Shown: one piece after another, positions 36,378 to 46,391 of the stretch
How the letters are laid out: the number at the start of each line of letters is the position of its first letter
How positions within the stretch are numbered: position 1 is the stretch's first letter
Assembly (NCBI RefSeq): GCF_000384475.1
Contig: NZ_ARWB01000001.1
Span: 3,661,039 to 3,725,038 of the forward strand
Length of the DNA stretch: 64,000 bases
Source: Methylopila sp. M107
GTDB lineage: Bacteria; Pseudomonadota; Alphaproteobacteria; Rhizobiales; Methylopilaceae
Direction: 5' to 3'
Notes under the pieces: model-generated
The model's input: the letters and a program-made list of their open reading frames with translations, nothing else
Told to the model about the DNA's origin: nothing
Database searches by the model: none
Position numbers and translations under genes: made by a program

Positions 36378-37335
36378 CGCGCTCAGTCTCGGAGGCCATG
36401 ACGGCGATCCCAAAGGCGTTCTGCGCTGGATCGTCGGCGGCTCGGTGGCCCTCGCGCTGCATGGCGGTCTGCTGCTCTATCTGAGGAGCGCGCCGGCCCC
36501 GCACGCCTTCGACAACCAGCAGGCGATCGAGATCGACATGGCGCCGCCGCCGACCCCGGCCGGCGCTGAGGCGCCCGCCGAGCAGGCCTCCGAGGCGCAG
36601 CCCGAAGAGCTCCCCGAGATCACGCCCGACGAGGTGACGCCGCCCGAGGAGGCGGTCGAAACCGTCGAGACCGAGACGCCGCTCGACGAGATTGTCGAGA
36701 CGCCGCCCGACACCGCCGTCGCGGTCGAGCAGGTCGAGACCATCGAGACGCCGCCGGACGTCCAGGCGGCGGTCGCGATCCCGCCCGAGGAGACTGTGAC
36801 GGCGCGCGAGGAGGAGGTGACGCCGCCCCCGACGCCGAAGCCGCCGACCCCGGTGGTGAAGCGCGAGGAGCCGAAGCCGAAGCCGAAACCGGTCGAACGT
36901 CGGGCGGAGCCCAAGCCGGATCCGAAGCCTGTGGTGCGGGAACGGCCGAAGCCCAGCCCCCAGGCGCAGCGTGGCGACGTCGCTCGGGAAGCCCAGCAGG
37001 GCTCCCGCACTCCGTCGGCGGCTTCCGCGGGCCGGCAGGGCGCCACAAGCGGCAATCCCAACGCGGCGCGCGCTGCGGCCGCGGCCTATGGCGGCCGCGT
37101 CCGTTCCGCCGTCAACGCCACGAAGAGCTGCGTGCAGGGCGTCAACGGCCGGGCGGTGGTCCGCTTCACGGTCAACCGCGCAGGTCGCGTGAGCGCGGCT
37201 TCGGCGTCCGGACCCGGCCCGATCGCGAGCGTCGCCGCCGCGATGGTCCGCCGCGCCGCCATCCCGCCGATGCCGTCGGAGATGACCACCCCCTCCGCGA
37301 CCTACACGTTGCCGATTTCGCTCAGCAAGTGCTGA
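36364..37335 (+). CDS. tonB: TonB energy transducer
   Basis: 323 residues. One N-terminal helix (about 20-40), a long Pro/Glu/Val/Lys-rich spacer that crosses the periplasm (about 55-200), and a C-terminal TonB domain (VVRFTVNRAGRVSAASASGPG...PPMPSEMTT). Transmits ExbBD energy to outer-membrane receptors for siderophores, vitamin B12 or lanthanophores; which receptor is unknown as none is encoded here. A perfect GCTCAGCA/TGCTGAGC inverted repeat overlaps the stop (37320-37337). Confidence 0.93.
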   Translation: MAAADALSLGGHDGDPKGVLRWIVGGSVALALHGGLLLYLRSAPAPHAFDNQQAIEIDMAPPPTPAGAEAPAEQASEAQPEELPEITPDEVTPPEEAVETVETETPLDEIVETPPDTAVAVEQVETIETPPDVQAAVAIPPEETVTAREEEVTPPPTPKPPTPVVKREEPKPKPKPVERRAEPKPDPKPVVRERPKPSPQAQRGDVAREAQQGSRTPSAASAGRQGATSGNPNAARAAAAAYGGRVRSAVNATKSCVQGVNGRAVVRFTVNRAGRVSAASASGPGPIASVAAAMVRRAAIPPMPSEMTTPSATYTLPISLSKC

Positions 37336-37350
37336 GCGGGTAGCTGAGCC

Positions 37351-38040
37351 TCATAGGCGCCTGAAGGCGAGGTAGGTTCCGCGCCGACCCTCGCGGATCG
37401 CCTTGGCCTCGTAGCGGGTGCCGGGCCATCCGGGGAACGGCGTCGTCCAGTCGCTCGCGCGCTCCGCGGTCCATTCGAACGCGTCCGAGCGCGCCACATG
37501 GGCGAGCGTCCAGGCGACGTAGCTGTCGATGTCGGAGGCGAAGCGGAACAGCGCGCCCGGCGCCATGACGCGCGCAAGTCTTGCAAGGTTACGGTCGCCG
37601 ACGAAGCGCCGCTTCCAGTGGCGGGTCTTCGGCCAGGGGTCGGGATACAGCAGGTCGACGCCGGCGATCGCGGAGTCGGGCAGCTTGTCCAGCAGCAGCG
37701 TGGCGTCGTCGCCGAACAGGCGGACGTTCTTCAGCGCCAGCCGCTCGATGCCCGAGACGCCTTTGGCGAGCCCGTCCACGAAGGGCTCCACGCCGATGAA
37801 GCCGACGTCAGGGCTCTCCTGCGCGCGGTGGAGCAGGTGCTCGGCCCCACCGAACCCGATCTCGAGGCGGACGGTGCGGACCGGGACCGGGAACAGCTCG
37901 CGCAGCTCGCCCGGCAACGCTTCTGGATCAACGGCGAGCCGCGGCAACGCGTCCTCCATCAGGGCTGCGCGGCCGGCCCTCAGCGCCTTGCCGTGGCGTC
38001 GGCCGAAGAACGAACCGTCATAGCGGGCGTCGTCTGGCAT
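37351..38040 (-). CDS. trmB: tRNA (guanine-N7)-methyltransferase
   Basis: 229 residues. Uses SAM to make m7G46 in t[20 protein letters not shown] is the SAM-binding loop; [18 protein letters not shown] is the family signature. Downstream of metK, its SAM supplier, on the same strand, but a strong hairpin and a family A repeat lie between. Confidence 0.94.
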   Translation of the reverse strand: MPDDARYDGSFFGRRHGKALRAGRAALMEDALPRLAVDPEALPGELRELFPVPVRTVRLEIGFGGAEHLLHRAQESPDVGFIGVEPFVDGLAKGVSGIERLALKNVRLFGDDATLLLDKLPDSAIAGVDLLYPDPWPKTRHWKRRFVGDRNLARLARVMAPGALFRFASDIDSYVAWTLAHVARSDAFEWTAERASDWTTPFPGWPGTRYEAKAIREGRRGTYLAFRRL

Positions 38041-38087
38041 CGAGCTTCCGATCGGGCTGTGTCAGAGAGAGATCGCATCGGACGGAT

Positions 38088-38181
38088 CGTCATGCCCGGC
38101 GGAGCCGGGCATCCACGCATTCCGGGGATCGCAAAGCTCTAGGATCAAGTCGTGGATGCCCGCGAAGACGCGGGCATGACG
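38088..38181. repeat. Family A palindromic repeat pair
   Basis: Left arm CGTCATGCCCGGCGGAGCC, right arm GCGAAGACGCGGGCATGACG with GTGGATGCCC. Almost the same as 6639-6734. Lies between trmB and metK. Confidence 0.75.
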
Positions 38182-38217
38182 GGTCGGTCAGCGCCGGCCA
38201 CAATGCCCAAAACGCAG

Positions 38218-38242
38218 AAACGCCGTCCAGAGGACGGCGTTT
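38218..38242 (-). terminator. Hairpin terminator after metK
   Basis: Perfect 11-base-pair stem AAACGCCGTCC with loop AGA and GGACGGCGTTT. It is 26 bases beyond the metK stop and, read on the minus strand, ends in TTT followed by CTGCGTTTT. It would end metK transcription. Confidence 0.7.
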
Positions 38243-38268
38243 CGAAGCTTGGCGACTGTGTCGGGCGA

Positions 38269-39441
38269 TCAGCCGAGCGCGGACCGCAGCGCGTCGACGA
38301 GGTCGACCTTCTCCCACGAGAAGCCGCCGTCGGCGTCGGGCTCGCGGCCGAAATGGCCGTAGGCCGCGGTGCGGGCGTAGATCGGCTTGTTGAGCGCGAG
38401 ATGCGTGCGGATGCCGCGCGGGCTGAGGCTGATGATCTCGCTCAGCACCTTCTCGAGCTTGGCCTCGTCCACCTGGCCCGTGCCGTGCAAATCGACATAG
38501 ATCGACAGCGGCTCGGAGACGCCGATGGCGTAGGAGAGCTGGATGGTGGCGCGATCGGCGAGGTCGGCCGCGATCACGTTCTTGGCGAGATAACGCGCGG
38601 CGTAGGCGGCAGAGCGGTCCACCTTGGTCGGGTCCTTGCCGGAGAACGCGCCGCCGCCATGCGGGGCCGCGCCGCCGTAGGTGTCGACGATGATCTTGCG
38701 GCCGGTGAGGCCGGCGTCGCCGTCCGGGCCGCCGATCACGAAGGCGCCGGTCGGGTTCACGTGCCAGGCGGTCTCGTCCGAGATCCAGCCCTCGGGCAGG
38801 GTCTCGCGGATGTAGGGCTCCACGATGTCGCGGATGTCCTTGGAGCTCTGGTTCTCGTCGGTGTGCTGGGTCGACAGCACGATCGACGTCACGCCGACCG
38901 GCACGCCGTTGGCGTAGCGCACGGTGACCTGGCTCTTGGCGTCCGGCCCGAGGGTCGGCTGCTCGCCGGAATGGCGGACTTCCGAGAGACGCTTCAGGAT
39001 GTTGTGGGAATAGAACAGCGGCGCCGGCATCAGGCTCGGCGTCTCCTTGCAGGCGTAGCCGAACATGATGCCCTGGTCGCCCGCGCCCTCGTCCTTGTTG
39101 CCGGACGAGTCGACGCCCTGCGCGATGTGGGCCGACTGGGCGTGCAGATGACAGGCGACGTCGGCGTTCTTCCAGTGGAAGCCGTCCTGCTCGTAGCCGA
39201 TATCCTTGATGGCGGCGCGGGCCGCCTCGATGATCTGCTCCTTCGTGACGCTGTCGGGGCCGCGAACCTCGCCCGCGATCACGACGCGGTTGGTCGTGAC
39301 CAGCGTCTCGCAGCCGACGCGCGACTCGGGGAACGCGCCGAGATAGATGTCGACCACCTCGTCGGAGATGCGGTCGCTGACCTTGTCCGGATGACCTTCG
39401 GATACGGATTCTGACGTGAACAGATAATCAGCGCGAGCCAC
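38269..39441 (-). CDS. metK: S-adenosylmethionine synthetase
   Basis: 390 residues. Makes SAM from methionine and ATP. Motifs: [14 protein letters not shown] at the N-terminus, [14 protein letters not shown] in the middle and [19 protein letters not shown] in the C-terminal half. GTG at 39441 is chosen because GGGGAG is then eight bases upstream; a TTG six bases earlier would overlap it. In the conserved order lnt-regulator-metK-trmB. Confidence 0.96.
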   Translation of the reverse strand: MARADYLFTSESVSEGHPDKVSDRISDEVVDIYLGAFPESRVGCETLVTTNRVVIAGEVRGPDSVTKEQIIEAARAAIKDIGYEQDGFHWKNADVACHLHAQSAHIAQGVDSSGNKDEGAGDQGIMFGYACKETPSLMPAPLFYSHNILKRLSEVRHSGEQPTLGPDAKSQVTVRYANGVPVGVTSIVLSTQHTDENQSSKDIRDIVEPYIRETLPEGWISDETAWHVNPTGAFVIGGPDGDAGLTGRKIIVDTYGGAAPHGGGAFSGKDPTKVDRSAAYAARYLAKNVIAADLADRATIQLSYAIGVSEPLSIYVDLHGTGQVDEAKLEKVLSEIISLSPRGIRTHLALNKPIYARTAAYGHFGREPDADGGFSWEKVDLVDALRSALG

Positions 39442-39475
39442 AGGCAAGTCTCCCCGATCGGAACAGCGACAATAT

Positions 39476-39514
39476 CGTTCGGTTTAGCGAACGAGTTTCC
39501 TTCGCATCTGCGAA
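39476..39514 (-). promoter_or_regulatory. Two hairpins in the metK leader
   Basis: CGTTCG-GTTTAG-CGAACG (39476-39493) and TTCGCA-TC-TGCGAA (39501-39514) lie one after the other, 35-73 bases before the metK start. They could be an RNA leader or DNA operator. I cannot match them to a named SAM riboswitch. Confidence 0.35.
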
Positions 39515-39546
39515 GTCGGGGGTCAAGGCGCGCGGCGCCGCAGGCC

Positions 39547-39960
39547 TCAGCCCGCCTTCACGTCGCGGTCGGCCAGCGAGCTGACCAGCTCCACAACCTT
39601 CCGGCGCACTTTCGGGTCGGAAATCTTCACGAAGGACTTGTTCAGCTGAAGACCCTCGGAGGTGGTGAGAAAATCCACCACGTAATCCGAGCCCTGACCT
39701 TCGCCGAAGCCTTTGCCCTTGCTGTCCGATCCGGGAGCGTCCTCGAAGAAGTAGGAGACCGGAACGCCCATGACGGTCGAAATCTGCTGCATGCGGCTGG
39801 CGCCGATGCGGTTGGTGCCCTTTTCGTACTTCTGAATCTGCTGAAACGTGATCCCGAGAGCTTCCCCGAGCTTCTCCTGGCTCATGCCGATCAGCACCCT
39901 ACGCATCCTGACCCGGCTGCCCACGTGAGCATCGACAGGATTGGGCGCTTTTTTGATCAT
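39547..39960 (-). CDS. praR: PraR-like helix-turn-helix regulator
   Basis: 137 residues. Cro/CI-type HTH: VGSRVRMRRVLIGMSQEKLGEALGITFQQIQKYEKGTNRI at about 13-52, then VPVSYFFEDAPG. This is the alphaproteobacterial family of PraR (Azorhizobium, Rhizobium), a repressor of quorum-sensing and adhesion genes, conserved next to metK. ATG at 39960 with GGAG six bases upstream; an ATG at 39972 is also in frame. Whether it controls metK is unknown. Confidence 0.85.
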   Translation of the reverse strand: MIKKAPNPVDAHVGSRVRMRRVLIGMSQEKLGEALGITFQQIQKYEKGTNRIGASRMQQISTVMGVPVSYFFEDAPGSDSKGKGFGEGQGSDYVVDFLTTSEGLQLNKSFVKISDPKVRRKVVELVSSLADRDVKAG

Positions 39961-40066
39961 TGAAATCTCCATGCGATTGACCTCAGCCGCCCCCCGGCGA
40001 ACCGTCGTCGCTTTCGTCTGTTCGGCCGGCAGAACCTGTTTCATCCAAACAGATGAAACCAACGGT

Positions 40067-41653
40067 TTATCGACGTCGCGGTCGAATGCATACCAGAAAT
40101 ACAAACAGGAACGGGAAAAATAGATGGAGCCGACCATTCGTCGCAGTGAAAATCGTTTCTTTCAAGGGTCGCGGTAACAGTCCGTCAACCACGCCGCGTT
40201 CCCCGAGACGGGCATGGTCGAGAATCCGTCCGTACGAATCGACGATGGAGGAGATTCCCCCATTCGCGGACCGCACCATGGGCAGCCCTTGCTCGATGGA
40301 CCTGACCCTCGCCTGCGCGGCATGCTGGTAAGGACCGGGCGTCCGTCCGAACCACGCGTCGTTGGTGACGTTGAGCAAAAAGTCGGGCCTTTCGTCGCCC
40401 GCGACCTCCTCGGGAAAAATCGCCTCGTAGCAGATCAGCGGCCGGAATCGCGGCCCCTGCGGCAGCGCGATGACGGCGCGGCGGTCGCCTGAGGCGAAGC
40501 CGCCGCGCTGTCGGGTGAGCTGCTCCAGCCCGAGCCATTCGAGAAAGGACTGGAACGGCAGATATTCGCCGAACGGCACCAGATGGATCTTGTCGTAGGT
40601 CGACAGAATCGCGCCGTCGTCGCCGACGAGATGCAACGCGTTCCAGTAGTCGGCGGCGCCTGAACCGTCGTTGCGCCGCTCGCCGCGGATAGAGCCCGTC
40701 ACCAGCGAGGTCCCCGGCGCAAGGCTTGCGCCGATGCGGGTCAGCGCTTCGGGCGTCCGCGACAGCAGGAACGGGAACGCCGATTCCGGCCAGACCACGA
40801 GATCGGCGTCCGCGAAGCCGCGGTTCTTCGGCCCCTTCGCCTCGTCGGTCAGCGAGATGTAGGTGTCCATGATGGTGTCGCGGGCGCTGTCCTGCGTCTT
40901 GACGTCCTGCGGGATGTCCGGCTGCAGCACGCGCACCCGCAGCCGCTCGTCGAACTCCGTCGGCGCGGCCCAGAGCCGGACGGCTCCGAAGGCGCCGAGG
41001 CCCGCGAGCGTCAGCGCGGCGAGAGCCAGCACTGGCCGCGCAGGCCGCGGATCGGCCAGCAGAGCGGGCGCGGCGAAGACTGCAAGGGCCACATAGGTCA
41101 GCCCCTCGACGCCGATCACGGAGGCGATCTGGCCGAGCCAGATCTGGTCCGCCAGCGCATAGCCGAAGGAGTTCCAGGGCAGGCCGGTGAACAGATGGCC
41201 GCGCGCGAGCTCCGACAGCCCGACCCCGAGCGCGAAGGCGAAGATCCGCCGCCAGCCGGGCGTCCACAGCAGGCGGGCGAGCGCGAAGCCGACTGCCGTG
41301 AACAGGCCGAGCAGCAGCGGAAGGCCGGCGACTGCGAAGGGCAGCAGCCAGCCGAAAACGTCGGCGTCGACCAGGAAGGCCGAGCCGATCCACCAGAGAC
41401 CCGCGAGGAAGTAGCCGAAGCCGAACAGGAAACCGATCGCGGCGGCGGACGAAGCGCTGCGGAGCCGCGTTGTCCCCGACGCCCCGTCGATCAGCCAGAC
41501 CGCGACCGGCACCGTGACAGCGAGGATCGGCCAGACCGAGAAGGGCGCCATGGCGAGCGCCGAGACCGCGCCGGCGCCGAGCGCGAGCCCTGAGCGGCGC
41601 CAGCCTTGCGCGAGCGTGACGCGGGCGGCGAGGGCCTCAAATCGACGGCTCAT
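40067..41653 (-). CDS. lnt: Apolipoprotein N-acyltransferase
   Basis: 528 residues. About seven or eight N-terminal membrane helices, then a nitrilase domain facing the periplasm that adds the third acyl chain to lipoproteins. Catalytic triad context: WPESAFPFL (Glu), KIHLVPFGEYLPF (Lys) and LICYEAIFP (Cys). The C-terminal tail has an extra hydrophobic segment (LHLFFPFLFVFLVCI), as in the family. Follows corC after 26 bases. Confidence 0.94.
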   Translation of the reverse strand: MSRRFEALAARVTLAQGWRRSGLALGAGAVSALAMAPFSVWPILAVTVPVAVWLIDGASGTTRLRSASSAAAIGFLFGFGYFLAGLWWIGSAFLVDADVFGWLLPFAVAGLPLLLGLFTAVGFALARLLWTPGWRRIFAFALGVGLSELARGHLFTGLPWNSFGYALADQIWLGQIASVIGVEGLTYVALAVFAAPALLADPRPARPVLALAALTLAGLGAFGAVRLWAAPTEFDERLRVRVLQPDIPQDVKTQDSARDTIMDTYISLTDEAKGPKNRGFADADLVVWPESAFPFLLSRTPEALTRIGASLAPGTSLVTGSIRGERRNDGSGAADYWNALHLVGDDGAILSTYDKIHLVPFGEYLPFQSFLEWLGLEQLTRQRGGFASGDRRAVIALPQGPRFRPLICYEAIFPEEVAGDERPDFLLNVTNDAWFGRTPGPYQHAAQARVRSIEQGLPMVRSANGGISSIVDSYGRILDHARLGERGVVDGLLPRPLKETIFTATNGRLHLFFPFLFVFLVCIRPRRR

Positions 41654-41679
41654 GCGAAAAGGCCTTGGGCGCGAGGAGT

Positions 41680-42660
41680 TCAGGCCGCGTCGGCGGCGTC
41701 TCCGGGCCTATCCGATTCGTCGCCGGTGCGCTCGGGCGCCGCCTTGATGCCCACCTCAATCACACGCCGCGGATCCGCGGCCCGAACGTGGATCAGGTGG
41801 CCGCCCGGGCCGTCGATCTCGTCGCCCTGCGCCGGGACGCGGCCGGCAAGCGTCACCACCAGCCCGCCGATCGTGTCGACCTCGTTCTCGAAATCCGCGA
41901 TCTCGAAGCTCGGCCCGATCGCCTCGGCGACCTCGTCGAGCGGCGCGCGGGCGTCGGCGATGAACCCGCCCTCGCCGTCGGGCCTGATGCTCGCGACCGC
42001 CTCGTCGTCGTGCTCGTCCTCGATGTCGCCGACGATCGTCTCGACAAGGTCCTCGATCGTGACGAGGCCGTCGACCCCGCCATATTCGTCGACCACCAGC
42101 GCGAGGTGCACATGCATCGACTGCATCCGGTTCAGCAGGTCGGTCGCGGCCATAGAGGGCGGCGCGAAGATCACCGGGCGGATCACGTCGCAATCGGCGA
42201 TGCGGGCGCCGAGATCGACCGCGTTCGCGTCGAAGGCGTGGCCTCCGCCCTGCGCGCCCCTGGCGAACAGAGCGAGCGCGTCCTTCACGTGGACCATGCC
42301 CTTAGGCTCGTCGAGCGAGCCCTGATGTACGGGAAGGCGCGAATGTCCGCCATCCGCGAAGGTCAGCAGCAATTGGCCGAGCGTGACGTCCTCGGAGATC
42401 GCCACGATGTCGGCGCGGTTGACCATCACGTCGTCGACGCGCTTGTCCTTCAGCGCCAGGACGTTGCGCAGCAGCACGCGCTCCTGCGGCGAAAGCGACA
42501 GATCGCCGTCTCCGTCGAGCGCTTCCGCGACGTCCTCGCGGGCGGTCGCATGGGGACCGAGCCCGACGAAGACGCGCAGCCGCTCGATCCAGTTGTCGCG
42601 CGGGTCCGTCTCCGCCGTCAAAGCGGGGCCGGGTTTGGAAGGGCGGTCGGTGTTGGCCAT
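41680..42660 (-). CDS. corC: CorC/HlyC-type CBS-domain protein
   Basis: 326 residues. Cytosolic form without the DUF21 membrane domain. A CBS pair (VNRADIVAISEDVTLGQLLLTFADGGHSRLPVH and LNRMQSMHVHLALVVDEYGG) is followed by a CorC/HlyC C-terminal domain. Linked in proteobacteria to magnesium/cobalt handling or to phospholipid transport. Part of the phoH-ybeY-corC-lnt cluster. Confidence 0.92.
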   Translation of the reverse strand: MANTDRPSKPGPALTAETDPRDNWIERLRVFVGLGPHATAREDVAEALDGDGDLSLSPQERVLLRNVLALKDKRVDDVMVNRADIVAISEDVTLGQLLLTFADGGHSRLPVHQGSLDEPKGMVHVKDALALFARGAQGGGHAFDANAVDLGARIADCDVIRPVIFAPPSMAATDLLNRMQSMHVHLALVVDEYGGVDGLVTIEDLVETIVGDIEDEHDDEAVASIRPDGEGGFIADARAPLDEVAEAIGPSFEIADFENEVDTIGGLVVTLAGRVPAQGDEIDGPGGHLIHVRAADPRRVIEVGIKAAPERTGDESDRPGDAADAA

Positions 42661-42680
42661 CGGCTTTCTGGGCGGGCTCG

Positions 42681-43190
42681 TCAGGCGGCGGGCGCGATGT
42701 CATTCGCATAAGGGTCGACGACGCCGATCCGGGCGAGCGCGCGCGTCTCGATCGCCTCCATCGCCTCGGCCTCGTCGTCGTCTTCGTGGTCGTAGCCGAA
42801 GATGTGCAGCACGCCATGGACCACGAGATGGGCGAGGTGGTCGGAGAGCGTCCTGCCCTCCTCGCGCGCTTCCCGCTCGACCGTCTCGAAGGCGAGGATC
42901 ACGTCGCCGAGCATCGGCGCGTCGGCGGTCTCGTCCGGATCGACGGACGGGAAGGTCAGCACGTTGGTCGGCTTGTCCTTCGCGCGCCACTCGCCGTTCA
43001 GCGCCTGCACGCGTGCGTCGTCGGCGAGCGTCACGGCGAGTTCGGCGTCGGCGCGCGCAACCAGCTCGGCTTCGGCGAACGCCGCCGCCACGGCGATCGC
43101 CACGATCGCCTCGGCGTCAGGGAGAACGTCCCAGAGATCGCTGTCGCGCACAGTTTCGAGCGCGACGGGGGTAGATCGGTCCGGGCTCAT
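42681..43190 (-). CDS. ybeY: Endoribonuclease YbeY (rRNA maturation)
   Basis: 169 residues. Zinc site HGVLHIFGYDH with His125, His129 and His135. The substrate-binding TNVLTFP is present. Acts in 16S rRNA 3'-end maturation and quality control with phoH-linked partners. Stop is 20 bases from corC. Confidence 0.95.
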   Translation of the reverse strand: MSPDRSTPVALETVRDSDLWDVLPDAEAIVAIAVAAAFAEAELVARADAELAVTLADDARVQALNGEWRAKDKPTNVLTFPSVDPDETADAPMLGDVILAFETVEREAREEGRTLSDHLAHLVVHGVLHIFGYDHEDDDEAEAMEAIETRALARIGVVDPYANDIAPAA

Positions 43191-43223
43191 GGCGCGAGGG
43201 TCATCGGAGGCGGATCGGCTTCT

Positions 43224-44294
43224 TCATACGCTGGGGCTCGGATGCGCGCCCTCATAGGCGCGCACGATACGCGCAACCAGCTCGTGACGCACCACGTCCT
43301 GCGCGGAAAAGCGCGAGACGCCGACGCCCTCGACGTTTTCGAGCAGCCCGATCGCCTCCGCGAGACCCGAGACCTGACCGGACGGCAGGTCGATCTGCGT
43401 CGGATCGCCCGTGATGATCATGCGGCTGTTCTCGCCGAGACGGGTCAAAAACATCTTCATCTGCATCGAAGACGTGTTCTGCGCCTCGTCGAGCAGCACA
43501 ATCGCGTTGCCGAGCGTCCGGCCGCGCATAAAGGCGAGCGGCGCGATCTCGATCATGCCGGAGGTCAGGCCGCGCTCGACTTTTTCGGGCGGCATCACGT
43601 CGTACAGCGCGTCGTAGAGCGGGCGCAGATACGGATCGACCTTCTCCTTCATGTCGCCGGGCAGGAAGCCGAGCCGCTCGCCGGCCTCGACCGCAGGGCG
43701 CGACAGGATGATCCGGTCGGCCTCGCCGCGCTCGATCAGGGCCGCGGCCCAGGCGACCGCGATATAGGTCTTGCCGGTGCCGGCCGGCCCCGTCGCGAAG
43801 ACGAGCTCATGGCTCGCCAGCGCCCGCATATAGGCGTCCTGCGCGGCGGTGCGCGCCACAACGGTCTTCTTACGGGTCGAGACCTGCGCGAAACCGGGAC
43901 GCGGCGCCTCGCCAGCGTCGCCCGGAAAAAGCGAGCCCTGGCTCACCGTCATCCGGATCGCGCCGTCGACGTCGCCGAGCGAGACCTGCTCGCCGCGCTT
44001 CACACGGTCGTAGAGCGTATCGAGCACCTTCTTGGCCTGCTGGCAGGCCTCCGCGGGCCCCCGGATCGCGACGACGTTGCCGCGAACCGACGCCTCGACG
44101 CCGAGACGGCGCTCGATGAACGCCAGGTTCTGGTCGTGCCCGCCGAACAGGCTCGACGCGTGGCGGTTGTCCTCGAACGCCATCGTCACTTCGGCGGGAG
44201 AGGCGTCAGGCGATCTCGCGAAGCCCGGCTTGCGCTGGGTGGTGGCCGAACTCCTCAGGGGATCGAACCCCCGAACATTGCTGTCCGCGCTCAA
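43224..44294 (-). CDS. phoH: PhoH-family ATPase
   Basis: 356 residues. KH-like N-terminal part, then Walker A GPAGTGKT (169-176), Walker [11 protein letters not shown] and [13 protein letters not shown]. PhoH-type ATPase, likely with RNA helicase function in ribosome or RNA metabolism, conserved beside ybeY. TTG start at 44294 overlaps the miaB stop; an ATG at 44183 would shorten it by 37 residues. Confidence 0.93.
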   Translation of the reverse strand: MSADSNVRGFDPLRSSATTQRKPGFARSPDASPAEVTMAFEDNRHASSLFGGHDQNLAFIERRLGVEASVRGNVVAIRGPAEACQQAKKVLDTLYDRVKRGEQVSLGDVDGAIRMTVSQGSLFPGDAGEAPRPGFAQVSTRKKTVVARTAAQDAYMRALASHELVFATGPAGTGKTYIAVAWAAALIERGEADRIILSRPAVEAGERLGFLPGDMKEKVDPYLRPLYDALYDVMPPEKVERGLTSGMIEIAPLAFMRGRTLGNAIVLLDEAQNTSSMQMKMFLTRLGENSRMIITGDPTQIDLPSGQVSGLAEAIGLLENVEGVGVSRFSAQDVVRHELVARIVRAYEGAHPSPSV

Positions 44295-45673
44295 GCAGTC
44301 GCCTCCGCGAGCATTCGAATGTCCTCGCGCGCGCCGCCCGCGGGCGCGGCGAACAGGCTGTTCGGGCCGACGCCAACGACGTCGACCTCCACCACCTCGC
44401 CGATCGCGGCGGCCGAGCCGTCGATCTGGACAGGTGAGAGATAGGGGGAGCGTCCGGCCATCTGGCCGGAATGGCGGCCGACGCGCTCGACCAGAACCTC
44501 AATGCGCCGCCCGACGAGCGAACGCTGGAACGCGGCCTGCCGCTCCGTGATCCGCGCCTGCAGCCGCTGCAGCCGCTCGTTCTTGACGGCCTCGTCCACC
44601 TGGGTCTCGCGCTCCGCCGCGGGCGTGCCCGGCCGCGGGCTGTATTTGAACGTGTAGGCGCCAGCGTAACCCGCCGCGTCGACGATCTGCATCGTGGCGT
44701 CGAAATCCGCGTCAGTTTCGCCCGGAAACCCGACGATGAAATCGCCGGACAGCGCAAGATCGGGACGCGCGTCGCGGATGCGTTCGATCAGACGCAGATA
44801 GTCCGCCGCGGTGTGCCGCCGGTTCATCGCCTTCAGGATGCGGTCGGAGCCCGACTGCACCGGAAGGTGCAGGTAGGGCATCACCTTCTCGCAATCTCGA
44901 TGCGCCGCGATCAGGTCGTCGCCGAAGTCGCGCGGATGGCTCGTCGTGTACCGAAGCCGCGCAAGACCGTCGATTTCCGCGAGCCGATAGAGCAGCCGGG
45001 CGAGCGACCAGTCGCGGCCGTCCGGACCGGCCCCGTGATAGGCGTCGACGTTCTGGCCGAGCAGCGTGATCTCGCGCACCCCTTGCGCGACCAGGCGCTC
45101 GGTCTCGGCGACGATCTGCGCGACGGAGCGCGAGGCCTCGGCGCCGCGCGTATAGGGCACGACGCAGAACGAGCAGAACTTGTCGCAGCCTTCCTGCACC
45201 GTCACGAACGCCGTGACGCCGCGCGTCGCGAGCGGTCTTGCGGGCGTCGCAAGACTGGAAAACTTCTCCTCGACCGCGAATTCGGTGTCGACCGGGCGCT
45301 GGCCCGCTTTCGCGCGGGCGATGAGATCCGGCAATCGCTGATAGCTCTGCGGCCCGACCACGAGGTCGACGACGCCGGACCGCTTCAGGATTTCCGCGCC
45401 CTCGGCCTGCGCGACGCAGCCGGCGACCGCGACGAGCGGCTTGCGGCCGTTCTCCTCGCCCATCTTCCGGATGCGGCCGAGCTCGGAATAGACCTTTTCG
45501 GCCGCCTTCTCGCGGATGTGGCAGGTGTTCAGGACGATGAGATCGGCGTCTTCGGCGGACGTAGCGGCGACATAGCCTTCCGGCGCAAGCGCGTCGGCCA
45601 TGCGCTCGGCGTCGTAGACGTTCATCTGGCAGCCGTAGGACTTGACGAAAAGCTTGGGTGTACGGGCCGTCAT
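44291..45673 (-). CDS. miaB: tRNA-2-methylthio-N6-dimethylallyladenosine synthase
   Basis: 460 residues. Radical-SAM methylthiotransferase for A37 of tRNA. N-terminal cluster Cys15, Cys51, Cys86; radical-SAM CDKFCSFC (Cys163, 167, 170); C-terminal TRAM domain. ATG 45673 is chosen; an ATG at 45703 is in frame. First gene of the minus-strand miaB-phoH-ybeY-corC-lnt series, the usual order. Confidence 0.95.
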   Translation of the reverse strand: MTARTPKLFVKSYGCQMNVYDAERMADALAPEGYVAATSAEDADLIVLNTCHIREKAAEKVYSELGRIRKMGEENGRKPLVAVAGCVAQAEGAEILKRSGVVDLVVGPQSYQRLPDLIARAKAGQRPVDTEFAVEEKFSSLATPARPLATRGVTAFVTVQEGCDKFCSFCVVPYTRGAEASRSVAQIVAETERLVAQGVREITLLGQNVDAYHGAGPDGRDWSLARLLYRLAEIDGLARLRYTTSHPRDFGDDLIAAHRDCEKVMPYLHLPVQSGSDRILKAMNRRHTAADYLRLIERIRDARPDLALSGDFIVGFPGETDADFDATMQIVDAAGYAGAYTFKYSPRPGTPAAERETQVDEAVKNERLQRLQARITERQAAFQRSLVGRRIEVLVERVGRHSGQMAGRSPYLSPVQIDGSAAAIGEVVEVDVVGVGPNSLFAAPAGGAREDIRMLAEATA

Positions 45674-45851
45674 TCGCCGCCGTTCGAGTGAACCTTTGGG
45701 CATGGCGCGCCGCTGCGCCGATGCGGACCAAAGCCTTAACCCGAAACCGCGCCCGAGAGAATAGCGGGTCCCGACACGCGGCGGGACAGCTGGCAAAGGT
45801 GCGGCGTGCGGCGTCGCGCGCCCTATCTCCCACCTCGGTCCGTCGGGATTG

Positions 45852-46376
45852 ATGATGGAAACCGGGCGCAGCTTCACGGTCAGGTATGACGAGGCGATCG
45901 TCCGCGCGGCGGTGCGCGCCTATGTCTGGCGGCGCTTGGTCCGGGAAAACCGCGGGCTCTGGGTCGCCGGCGCCGCAATGGCCGTACTGACCGGTTATCT
46001 CGCTTTTACGGGCGACCGATCCTGGCTGCTTGGCCTGTTCGCAGTCGCCGCCGTGGCGCCGCTCGTTCTGCTCGGCGCCGGCTGGCGGGCGCATTTCGTC
46101 AATTCGGTCGGCAAGTTCCGCCGCATGAGGGCGCCCGAAGCCCGCTTCGACATCGACGCGGAGGCGATCAGGATCGCGGCCGAGGACGGCGACGCGACGA
46201 TCCGTTGGTCCGCCGTCACGGAGATTTGGGAGCGGCCCGGCGCCTGGATGGTCTTTCTGGCGCCAAACCAGTTCTTTCTCTTGCCGACAGAGGGGCTTTC
46301 GCCCGAAACGCTCGATGTCGTGCGCGCCCATGCCGGAACGATGCGCGTGACGCCTCGCCCGTCGGCCGACGCCTGA
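45852..46376 (+). CDS. YcxB-like membrane protein
   Basis: 174 residues. N-terminal [21 protein letters not shown], two membrane helices (about 39-80), then a cytoplasmic YcxB-like domain: [31 protein letters not shown]. Role unknown in all bacteria. The ATG at 45852 (or 45855) has only a weak ribosome site. Divergent from miaB, with DUF2259 following after 15 bases. Confidence 0.75.
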   Translation: MMETGRSFTVRYDEAIVRAAVRAYVWRRLVRENRGLWVAGAAMAVLTGYLAFTGDRSWLLGLFAVAAVAPLVLLGAGWRAHFVNSVGKFRRMRAPEARFDIDAEAIRIAAEDGDATIRWSAVTEIWERPGAWMVFLAPNQFFLLPTEGLSPETLDVVRAHAGTMRVTPRPSADA

Positions 46377-46391
46377 GAAGGATTTTCGCCC

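Noticed and set aside
37320-37337. Terminator between tonB and trmB
   Set aside because: The inverted repeat GCTCAGCA/TGCTGAGC is perfect but its loop is only two bases, it lies inside the tonB end and has no T run on either side.
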